Assembly (NCBI GenBank): GCA_029582265.1
Contig: CM055823.1
Location: 6,448,001-6,512,000, forward strand
Direction of reading: 5' to 3'
Source: Zoroaster sp. YZ-2022
Taxonomy: Eukaryota > Echinodermata > Asteroidea > Forcipulatida > Zoroasteridae
DNA: 64,000 nt
Under the pieces are notes generated by a model, which did not search any database, was not told the DNA's origin, and was given only the letters and a program-made list of their open reading frames with translations. Made by a program: the position numbers and the translations under genes. This document shows, piece after piece, positions 44,201-56,200 of this stretch; position 1 is the first letter of the stretch; each line of letters opens with the position of its first letter.

Positions 44201-47200
44201 AAATGACAGTAAAAACCAGTCATAAATGCCCCTGTGTGCACATTTGGGTCAACAGTCAAAACAGGCAGTTGACTAATTTTGACCCCTTTAGTTACTAAAA
44301 GTTCAGCTACATTGTAAAGTAGGAGAGCTAATACTTTTTCACGCTTTCCTCATGACCATGAGCTTTGTGTGACACAAACACACTCATTATTTGGTGTCAC
44401 AACCAAGTACAAACGCTTAAAAAAAGTCTTCTATTGTAACAAAAACAAATGCTCATTAATTAAATTTTGAAAGCAAACAATATGTAAGCATTTATTAACC
44501 CTCCTACTGTTTAACCATTTGAAACCATTCAAAATTTCCACTTACCAAAATGGCCATTGGCTTTGTATACACATGGTGATACCATTTGAAAAGTGTTGGT
44601 AGCAAGCTTTACCACCATTCAAATCCATTCAAATGGTTTTTGAATGGTGGATACACTACACCTTGGTGTGTTTCCATAGCCGAATGGTTTCAAATGGTGA
44701 TTGTATTACACAGTGGCTTATAAATCATTCAAGTCCCAGAAAACGCAGTAAGTTTGGAAATGCCCCAGCCAAGTACTATCCCAATTCTACTTCAACATGA
44801 CATACGTACATAATGGCGACGTGCACACATGCATTTAGCAATGCTCCCATATTTCTCCTATTTGTTGCTGTTTTCGTTCTGCAAGGCAACACATATTGTA
44901 TATCACAAGAAAGAGTTCAGTTTGCTGATTCCACTGATGTGCTCTGTCCAGGATTTCCTGATGTGACAGACGAGCTTTTGAGTGATTTGTGTTTCAATTT
45001 TCTGCATCTTCTTGGAGTTTCTGAAGCCAAATGTCTGCACACACATGAGCTATTCTACACACCCGAGCGACTCCTTTGTGTCACTCTCCAGTGTCCTGTG
45101 AGAGTAGTGACCACCACCACCACCACCAGTCTGTGTGGCCATGGACGGTTGAAAGGGTGCTATTCACTATCCATGATTCATCATGATTCATCATACAACA
45201 CAAAGCACCATGCAGCTTTTCCAATATGGTGGAGCATCTTCAATCCAGCTAGTCTTCCCTGTATTTGTATCCTGCCAACAGTCAAACACTGTATACTTCA
45301 CCATGATCGTCGTAAATTTGGTAATAATCACCACAACTACTATTCCAATTCTACTGCTACCTTCCAAATAGAACTTGGTGGAGATGTTCATCCCAATCCA
45401 GGTCCAGATGATAGGAGTAACCTGCTCCGATCAGCAGTTGCGGCAGAAATTTCTTCATCAGCTAATTTGTCAAGACCAGCACTTTCTTCAAGCATTAACT
45501 GTGTTCTCTTCAACGCCAGAAGCATCGTAAATAAACTTGTCTGTTTTCAATCTGAACTTTTGGTGAACAGCTATGACATAGCATTTATTACAGAATCTTG
45601 GCTGGATAGTACAGTTCATGATGGTGAACTGATTCCAAACTCGAATTATTGTATTTTTAGAAAGGATCGGAACCGCCATGGTGGTGGAGTGTTCATTGCA
45701 GTGTCTAATCACTTGAAACCTGTGCATATTCATAAATTTGATCATCCTGATATTGAATTAATTTGGGTTGAAATTTCGTGTAACCATGGTATCTTTCTTC
45801 TAGGTTGTTTATACAGGCCTCCAAATCTTGGTTCAAAATTTTTTGGAGATTATCAAAGTGTGTTAGAATCAATTTTACCTTTTTCACATCATTACTCTGG
45901 TATTGCTATTTTAGGTGACTTTAATATTGATCCTGTTTCAAATTCTCTACTTTTGTCTGTGCAACGCCTGAATGATGTTTCTGACACTCTTAATCTCCAG
46001 CAGATGGTGAATTTTATCACACATCCTAATTCCTCTTCTGAAACAAATGGTTCTGTAATAGATTTGCTTTTACCAATAGACCCGACATGTTTACAAATAT
46101 CCGTGTTCAACCCTGTTTAGGATCAAGTGATCATTATGGTGTATCTTGCAATATTTTGACCAGCTGTGATGTTAAATCTATCACTCGCTTGTTTTACCAG
46201 TACAACAAAGCTGATTTAACCACTCTTTGCGAAACACTGTGTAGAGTTCCGTGGGGTACATGTTTTCACCTGAATCTGATATTAATGAAGTGTGGGATAA
46301 ATTTAAAGATCTTTTATTTGCAACTGTTAGTGATATTGTTCCTGTGGCTAAACAAAAGGTAAAAGAGACATCCTTGGATTTCAGCGGAAATTATCACTCT
46401 TAGTAAGAAAAAACACCGTGCTTTTAGAGCAGCTAAACGTAATCCTGCAAACATTAATTTATGGACCAAATATAAAACACTACGTAATAAGGTAAAGTAT
46501 ATCACTACACAATCATATTTTTCTTATGTTCAACAATTGGCTCAGAATTCGCATCTAATCCAAAACAGTTTTGGTCATTTGTTAGTAGTCAACGCAAGAA
46601 AAACACTATCTCCAATTTTCGGACAGCCTCTGGCACTATACTAAGTGACCATCTTGACATTGCCAATAATTTCAACTCTGTTTTTCAAAGTAATTTCACT
46701 GTTGACACAACTGATTTTAATAGTACTTTATGTAGCCACTCTTCCTCAGAAATTAGATTATGTGATATTACTACTAGTGCTAACGGTTAAGAAATTATTA
46801 AAGGATATTAATATGTATAAATCTGCCGGCCCTGACAATGTATCTCCAATGCTGCTTAACTTAGCCAGTAATAGCTTAGCTGAACCATTATCTAAGCTAT
46901 TTAACCTTTCACTTTCATCTGGCACTGTGCCTACTGAGTGGAAACGTGCTAATGTTGTACCTTTGCTGAAATCTGTGACCCCATGACATCTCAAATTACA
47001 GACCGATTTCGCTTTGTTCAGCGGTTGGCAAAATTCTTGAGAAGATTGTTAGCAGACACATTGTCAATCATATGTACAGAGGCGGCATTATATCCCATGT
47101 TGAACATGGGTTCTTTCCAAACGCTCATGTGTAACTCAATTGTCAACATTATACCATCATTGGTCAGAAATACTAGATAAAACTAAACCACCTCGAATTG

Positions 47201-50200
47201 ATGTCATTTTTTAGATTGGTCGAAGCATTTGATCGTGTGAGTCATCAGATACTGTTAAACAAGTTACATAAGTATGGCATTTGTGGATCTATTCTTGACT
47301 GGTTTAATTCTTATTTAAACAACAGATCTCAAAGGGTACTTTTTCAGGGGTCTCAATCTAACTGGGCAGCAGTTCACTCTGGTGTACCTCAAGGGTCAGT
47401 TCTTGCACCTTTGTTATTTAACATCTTTGCTTTTGACCTTCCATTTTGTGTTCAATCCAGTCTGAGACAATATGCTGACGATACTGTTCTGTTTAGGGCT
47501 ATTAGACACGATACTGATTCCGTTGTACTCCAGAGTGACCTGCATAATATAATAACATGGTGTAATCTAAATCGTATGTCTCTAAATATAAACAAATGTA
47601 AACTTATGACAATAACACGTTCTAAATCTCCTCCTCGCCCCCTTTATACAATTGGTTCTGACACTCTAGAAATTGTCAATAATTATAAATATCTTGGTGT
47701 TACTATTACTAGTGACCTTAGCTGGAAACAACATATAAACAATATTGTGTCAAAACAACTAAATTGTTAGGTTTCATTAGAAGAATTGTAAAGTGTCGGG
47801 ATCCAGGTACCATTGTTAAACTTTACTGTTCACTTTGTAGACCCATTTTAGAGTATGCTTCCACTGTTTGGTGTCCTTGCCTCGTAACCCAACAAGACAC
47901 ATTAGAGAAAGTTCAGAGAACTCACCCGCTCTTGCCTTGGACTCCCAAGAAGAGCTAGTTTAAATTCTGTAAATGAAATTGACTATTTCACTAGGTGCGC
48001 TCAATTAGGATTGCCATTGTTAATTAATAGACTTCACTTTCTTTCAATATCATTTGTTGTTAAATGTTTGTATAATAGTTTTGATGTTAACATAAGTAAT
48101 TACATTCAAATTAATACTAGACATACTGACACTGTCAAATTTCATCATCAGAGTTCAAGGACAAATGCTTTTCATCACTCACTTTTATTAGGTTTCCTAG
48201 AATATGGGATAGTTTACCTGTAGATGTCAAGGAACAGATTATTGTTGGTTTTAAACCGTTCATAAATGCTTTAAGAAAGCATCTTCTAACTCCTGGAGTA
48301 AGTATTGTTTTGCCAAAATAGCGTCAAATTTATATGTTTAACACTGTCTTACAATTTTTTATATATACAGATTTATCTTCAATGTTTAATTTGGTTCTGC
48401 TGGCAGTACTTTAAGGAGATCCACTTGATTGTGATTCAGTTCGCATTTGGTAATCCTACAGGGTGTACTGTCAACTGGTTTTAATTTGTATTATTTTGTC
48501 TTGTGTAATCATTGTATCATTTGATCATATTTGTTTTTTTAATGTCTTTTTTGTACCCTGTGAAATAATAAATGAATGAATGAAAATGAAAATGGTTTTT
48601 GAATGGTGGATACACTACACCTTGGTGTGTTTCACAAAACGAATGATTTCAAATGAATGATTTCAAATGGTGCATCAACTTGTCTGAAAAAGGCACCAGA
48701 AAAAGGCACCAGCTGGACATCAGTGGCAAAGTAGCTGTACTGGTCAAAATCAGACTGTTTTGACAGTTGACCCAATATGTGCACACAGGGGCATTGTTGA
48801 CTGGTTTTCACTGTCATTTTGAACATCCTCAACAATACAAGATAATGCTTTTACCAGTGTCAAAAACGGTAGACTCATTTTGACCTGTAAAATGTACTTA
48901 ATACACGTAAGGTTTGATAGTGTTTGACTTTTAAGCGCACTAGATATACCTTGGGAAGTATATCAACATTTTGACTGATTTTGACCCATGCAGTCCAGTG
49001 GGTTTGTCAAAATTACAAAGACTGCATGAATCCTAGTGATTTTTATTTTATATTTACACATTTCAGTGTTCACATTTCAGTGTTCACATTTCACTTTGAT
49101 TTTGCCCATGGTCCGTTGGCCACATGTCAGTTAAAATGGCGGCAGACTACTCAAAATCTCTCTCCTAGTAGTCCAGTGGGTTTGTCAAAATTACAAAGAC
49201 TGCATGAATCCTAGTGATTTTTATTTTATATTTACACATTTTATTCCACTGGGCCATGATTTCATCATTTTCAAATATGCTACAGTGCAACAGGCCATAA
49301 ACACTCCATGCTACCCATTCCCATAACTCCTGATGCATGCAAGCTACATAGCAAGGATTTTCACAGTTTGTCCAATAGGAAATAGAAAATACATATTAAA
49401 TTTCTGTTTTGTAGATTTTATGCCTTGTCTTGTCTACTTTGATTCAGTGTAATGACTGTTTATTTTGTATTTGAAATAAAGATATCATGGGCCTTCAACA
49501 TCAGTCATCAAATTTGCATATTTTGCCTTAAAATCAGTACAAACAAGTACAAATTCTGAATTTGATTCTGTACAAAATGCACGTCATATATTTAGCCCCA
49601 TTTCTAGAAAAGAAATGGGGTAAAAACTGTTAAGATGAGGAAATCATAGGCTTTTCATCATATTTTGATATTTAAACTTTGAATGATATGCAAATTAGAT
49701 GCAAATGAGATATTTCTTAAATATATTGGGGAAAGGTGGGCCTAACCTATGTGCATATACTGTGAAAGTTCCAAGTTCACCGGAATAACCCATTTTGAAT
49801 TACAGCCTAAAAACCAAAAATGTGCATTTGGAGTGTTTATGGCCTGTTGCACTGTACCATCATGAAATTCAAAGAAATATTCGCTCATAGTCTTTGTCCA
49901 AAAATACTGACAATTGTGGACCATCTTTCAGAACTTTATAAAAAAAGTACTTAAAAACATGCAGACCAGTGAAAATGCATGCGGAATAGCTAACAGTCAA
50001 ACTTTATGGACTGGCCGGCTAGTGAAAAAAAAAAGAAGACAACCCCTGGTCTATATTCGCACTATTATTTTTGTTATTTTCAGGATGTGTCAAGTTTCCT
50101 TCATGAGTGGAAGTCTTTGGACATTCTTATCAGTGTCATTGAACAAACAACTGCACCAAGATTAACTGTAAGTATTTACTTTGCCCACTTTAAAGCCTTT

Positions 50201-53200
50201 GAGAAGCCTGGCCAAGAAATTTTAGTGGATTGGGGTGGCCTCTATGTGAAGCACTTAATCCTCCTTCTTAACCCTAACTCCCTCGACCCATTTGCTTACA
50301 CATAACCTGAATCCTTCCTAACTCCCTAGGCCCATTTGCTTACACATAACCTGAATCCTTCCTAACTCCCTAGGCCTATTTGCTTACACATAACCTGAAT
50401 CCTCCCTAACTCCCTAGGCCCATTTGCTTACACATAACCTGAATCCTTCCTAACTCCCTAGGCCCATTTGCTTACACATAACCTGAATCCTTCCTAACTC
50501 CCTAGGCCCATTTGCTTACACATAACCTGAATCCTTCCTAACTCCCTAGGCCCATTTGCTTACACATAACCTGAATCCTTCCTAACTCCCTAGGCCCATT
50601 TGCTTACACATAACCTGAATCCTCCCTAACTCCCTAGGCCCATTTGCTTACACATAACCTGAATCCTTCCTAACTCCCTAGGCCCATTTGCTTACACATA
50701 ACCTGAATCCTTCCTAACTCCCTAGGCCCATTTGCTTACACATAACCTGAATCCTTCCTAACTCCCTAGGCCCATTTGCTTACACATAACCTGAATCCTT
50801 CCTAACTCCCTAGGCCCATTTGCTTACACATAACCTGAATCCTTCCTAACTCCCTAGGCCCATTTGCTTACACATAACCTGAATCCTTCCTAATTAACTC
50901 CCTAGGCCTATTTGCTTACACATAACCTGAATCCTCCCTAACTCCCTAGGCCCATTTGCTTACACATAACCTGAATCCTTCCTAACTCCCTAGGCCCATT
51001 TGCTTACACATAACCTGAATCCTTCCTAACTCCCTAGGCCCATTTGCTTACACATAACCTGAATCCTTCCTAACTCCCTAGGCCCATTTGCTTACACATA
51101 ACCTGAATCCTTCCTAACTCCCTAGGCCCATTTGCTTACACATAACCTGAATCCTTCCTAACTCCCTAGGCCCATTTGCTTACACATAACCTGAATCCTC
51201 CCTAACTCCCTAGGCCCATTTGCTTACACATAACCTGAATCCTTCCTAACTCCCTAGGCCCATTTGCTTACACATAACCTGAATCCTTCCTAACTCCCTA
51301 GGCCCATTTGCTTACACATAACCTGAATCCTTCCTAACTCCCTAGGCCCATTTGCTTACACATAACCTGAATCCTTCCTAACTCCCTAGGCCCATTTGCT
51401 TACACATAACCTGAGTCCTTCCTAACTCCCTAGGCCCATTTGCTTACACATAACCTGAATCCTTCCTAACTCCCTAGGCCCATTTGCTTACACATAACCT
51501 GAATCCTTCCTAACTCCCTAGGCCCATTTGCTTACACATAACCTGAATCCTTCCTAACTCCCTAGGCCCATTTGCTTACACATAACCTGAATCCTTCCTA
51601 ACTCCCTAGGCCCATTTGCTTACACATAACCTGAATCCTTCCTAACTCCCTAGGCCCATTTGCTTACACATAACCTGAATCCTTCCTAACTCCCTAGGCC
51701 CATTTGCTTACACATAACTTGAATCCTTCCTAACTCCCTAGGCCCATTTGCTTACACATAACCTGAATCCTTCCTAATTCCCTAGGCCCATTTGCTTACA
51801 CATAACCTGAATCCTTCCTAACTCCCTAGGCCCATATGCTTACACATAACCTGAATCCTCCAAAATCCTTCAGTAGTAAAGCAAGCACATGACATGTATG
51901 CACACATGTTTCTAATCTGTGATACATGTACATGACCAGGGACCCTATCTGCATGCATGGAACAATAAACAGTGTCCACTGACCCAAAGCACTGACCTTG
52001 CAATCAATACAACAAACATGGATGTACATGTACCATGGAAAGGCAAGTATGCCTAATAACGTCAATCCTCCAAAATCCTTCACTTTAGCAAAGAGCATGT
52101 AGCATGTAACCTCAATCCTTCGAAATCCTTCACTTCAGCAAAGAGGATTTTGGAGGATTTGGAAAGGTTAGGATTAATCCTCCTTCTTAATCATCCTCCT
52201 TAATCATCCTCCTTAATCCTCTTTCTTAATCATCCTCCTTAATCCTCTTTCTTAATCCTCATATCAACCCCTTGATCATCTTGTATGTTTATTTACACAG
52301 GAGATCTGTATGGGAATCCTCGCTAATATGGCCTGCAGTAAGGAGATCACAGCTCATATCAGCAGCAACGAAAAAATCAGGTAATTTACCTTGACCCTGT
52401 TGAACCACAAGAGGGGGTACTACTGTGATTTACCATTCTCCTGAGGACGATCAGAGCACACTGATCGAAACGTGGAGTTGTAACCTCCAGTTCTTTTCAG
52501 AACTAATTACTACTCAATTGAGAATTTCACATGGTGTCACCACAGTTAGTCTTACTTACTGTGACTTTGTTGAACCACAAGAGGGTAAGCTTGGGCGATA
52601 ACACGATAATATCGAATATCACGATACCTTTTTTTTTATTCGATTACGATATCGAGAACCTTTTAAAATTATCAAGATATCGGCAAATCGCGATTAAAAA
52701 AACAAAACAATGCGAGTCAATTCAAAAATTCCACAGAACAACAAAATTAGAATAGTCTTTTCAGCTTTTGGAAGTGAGAAACAAAAACGAACTACTTCAG
52801 AAGTACATACACGCTCTGCAAATGAATTTGCGATTTATTGTGACGCTTGTAGAGGGGTATATACCTGTGGTTATCGGCTCTCAAGCAGTCCTGCATGAAT
52901 GAAAAAATCATCGCGATATTATCGAAAATCGCAATATATGTTTGCCGATATATCGTGGATGAAAAAAATCGATATCGCCCAAGCTTACAAGAGGGGGTAC
53001 TACTTTGACTTTATTGAACCATAAGACGGGGTACTACCGCTGTGTTAGTATTGAGGGGCGCCATGGCTGAGTGGTTTAGCACAACGGTCCAGTGCATCAG
53101 ACTTGTGTTCTGACAGACAAGTCATCAGAATGTGGGTTTGAATCCTGGCTGCGGCCATGGTGCTTGTGTCCTTGAGGAAGGAGACGATGGGCAGGCCTAC

Positions 53201-56200
53201 TGGCAATTAGCCTTGACCAAGGCGCATCGGAACGGTTTGGCTGCATAATTTTGCCCCATTTAGCTATCCAAACTCCAGCGCACATTCTCATGTATAGTAA
53301 TAATAATAATAATAATAATAATGTGTGGACTTATATAGCGCACGTATCCACCAACTAAGTGGTGCTCAAGGCGCATTATATCATTACCCCTGCTCATAAG
53401 GCTCATAAGGCTCATAAATCATTCCTGAAACCATCTCAGCTCCCTGGGGAGTATACAGCTCAATTGCTGCCATTACAGCGCATATAGGGCTAATCAACCA
53501 ACTCTGCCCTCACAGGTACCCATTTAACCCCTGGGTGGAGAGAAGCAATTATGGTTAAGTGTCTTGCTCAAGGACACAAGTGTCACGGCCGGGATTCGAA
53601 CCCACATTCTGCTGCTAACACCAGAACTTGAGTCCGGTAAGGTAGACCGCTCGGCCATGACACTCAATGTATGGAGTACACTGTACATTACTGTACATTA
53701 CTGTACATGTACTGTACATGTACTGTACATGTACTGTACATCACTGTACATACAGTGACCATTCGTCGTCGCGCTTTGATGCTTCTGCACATGCCAACAT
53801 TTAATTTAAAGCTCATTAACCCCAACTCCCTAAGCATTGTTACTGAACAATAAAAATCCTTCAAAATCCTCCAACTGCCTTTGTTGTCTAGGGAGTTAGG
53901 GTTAATGCTAATATACCAAATTAAAAAACCAAAGACGTATTCTCATTGGTTACTGGTTGGCCCTGCAACTGTATGCTTGCTGTCTGCGATACATGATTGT
54001 ACTGTACATGTACAACTAGCCCAGGTTGGCCTTTGACCTTCGTGTACTCCGTTTCACACGTATACAGAGACGGGGTCCATATTTGGGCTCATGTACGACG
54101 TGTGTTATGCATTGTGCTGTTAAAAGCATTGTCTTGTATTGTTCAGGGTGGTCAAAATGACGGTAAAAACCAGTCAAAAATGCCCCTGTGTGCACATTTG
54201 CGTCAACAGTCAAAACAGGCAGTTGACTGATTTTGACCTCTATAACTACTTGCCACGAAAGTGCATCTATAGTAGGAGGGTTAACCCTAACCATCCCAAA
54301 TCCATCAAAATCCTTCAAGGGGCACTTTTTTGAAAAATTCAGCACTTTCAGAAACTGGTACTTGCACCTCTCCAAATGGGGCAGAATTACTTCCTGGCAA
54401 GAAGTACAGGCCGTAAGTGCTGAATATGAAAGATCAACGAAAATGCATGGTGCATTTTGAAGATAAGGGCATGTTTCCAAAAGTGCACTGATGGATTTTG
54501 GAGGGTTCAGGAAGATTCCTGTTCAGGGATAACCAGTTCGCTTCGGAGGTCGTGTATACACACAATTTTTTTTCGTACAGCGGATCGGAGAGCGTCTAAA
54601 CACGCATTCCGATTTTTGTGTGTGTTACCGGGAGACTTGTCAACACGCCACACGTGGCGTGCTTTCGTGGCGGCTGACTTGTATACACGCAATCGTTTCT
54701 CGGAGTCCATGGGGTCACGGTTCGGTGGCCCTGGACAAAAGGCACTGCAAACACTGAACGAGTTCACTCTTTTTGTTGATTTTTGCATAATCCCTTTATC
54801 CAAGACCTGTTCCTTTGACGTACCAGCCAAGAATTTGTAAAGACGGATTTATATCCATTGTTTACGGGGCCTTTGATCTCTCTCCGGGTATGCCGTCTTT
54901 TCGACCGGGCGCTGGTCGCTAATAGGCCGTTGCATCGGAGCTTGCCAACGGTCTAATTGTGCTGAACAAACACAACCGTAATTAAAAAACTAGCCATTTA
55001 ATTCTCGAAATGTCAATGAGTAAAGGTGTTTATTTGGGTGTCAGAACTTCATTGACAAACAAAATTATTAATGGCTAGAAATTTTTTCTGATTTTTCACT
55101 GAAAATAAACCCGCACGGGGGACCGGAAAAAAATAAATATTCCCGACGTCAACTGGTTAATAGGACTACATGACTCATTGCTTGAAACACCGAGTTGGTA
55201 TTCAGTAAGGTTTATATGATTTTATTTTGTGTGGTGAAACTCTCAGATTATTGACGTTAGAATTACTCGGAAGCAGTGACACTCAAACACTCATCCAGAC
55301 AACCAGGCTGCTACTGACGTGTCTGTCGTCCAAGCAAGATGACGTCGTAGCCTCGTGGCTGCAACAGATAAAAGGAGAGTTCTGCCAGAGGATTGCATTC
55401 ATCTTACAAAGCTCAACAAATCGTAAGTCAATCACGAAACAGATTTCCCAAACAATTATTATTGTACATTTCTGGTAATGAAACCAAAGATTCCTCAAAA
55501 GCACACTTAAGCACTGTAGCTCAGAAGCCTGAGGAAACCTATAAACAATGCTTGTGTCCTTCAGCAAGACACTTTACCATAATTGCTTTTCTCCACCCAG
55601 GGGTAAATGGGTACCTGTGAGGGCAGAGTTGATTGTTGTGTTTGATTAGCCCTATATGCGCTGTAATGGCAGCAATTGAGCTGTATACTCCCCAGGGAGC
55701 TGAGATGGTTTCAGGAATGATTTATGAGCCTTATGAGCAGGGGTAATAATATAATGCGCCTTGGGCACCAGTTTGGTGGATACGTGAGCTATATAAGTCC
55801 ACATTAAAAAAAAGAAAAAAAGGACACTTGCTATGTGAACCAGAAACACCAGGGTGAACCCCTACTCTTCTACGATAAGTGTTCTGGGTTCTTTTACGTC
55901 CCATCCAAAGGACGGAGCAATTATATGGTTAGGTGTATTGTTAAGTGTTAAGTACACAAGCGCTGAGGGGTGATTTGTGAACATATCAGTATGGTCTGCA
56001 ATGTATCAATGGGAGACCACCTTACCCAGCAATGTTAAGTGGTGTGACAGTGCACAGAAGGGTAACCATATGAGGCCATTGGTAACAACTGCAGTAGCTT
56101 GGAGTGGCCTCAGACGATTGTTTAAAATATGGTTTTGATCGAAGGAGGGTTTAATGTACATGAATATCTTGATTCATAGAGAATAAAATTATTCCTAGGA

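Larger units (their letters stand above)
44733..48590 (+). mobile_element. Near full-length non-LTR retrotransposon (CR1/L2-like), frameshifted
   Basis: A 3.86-kb unit has an apurinic-type endonuclease, a reverse transcriptase with YADD (47471-47482) and a 3' end of TGAA repeats after GTACCCTGTGAAATAATA. It splits a TTAA element of the CCATTTGAA family: host text stops at TAAATCATTCAA and resumes at ATGGTTTTTGAATGG, as in the intact copy at 2941-2975. At least three frameshifts interrupt the reading frame after the endonuclease, so it is inactive as it stands. Two 3' fragments of the same lineage are at 31623-32462 and 21358-21530. Clade assignment is by overall look only. Confidence 0.88.

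Noticed and set aside
50273..51860. CRISPR array
   Set aside because: Units are contiguous with no unique spacers, and the genome is eukaryotic. It is a minisatellite.
54507..54840. Overlapping ORFs of 107 and 127 codons on both strands
   Set aside because: They lie in the CCAGTTCGC-family element; sister copies do not keep the frame and no domain is visible.
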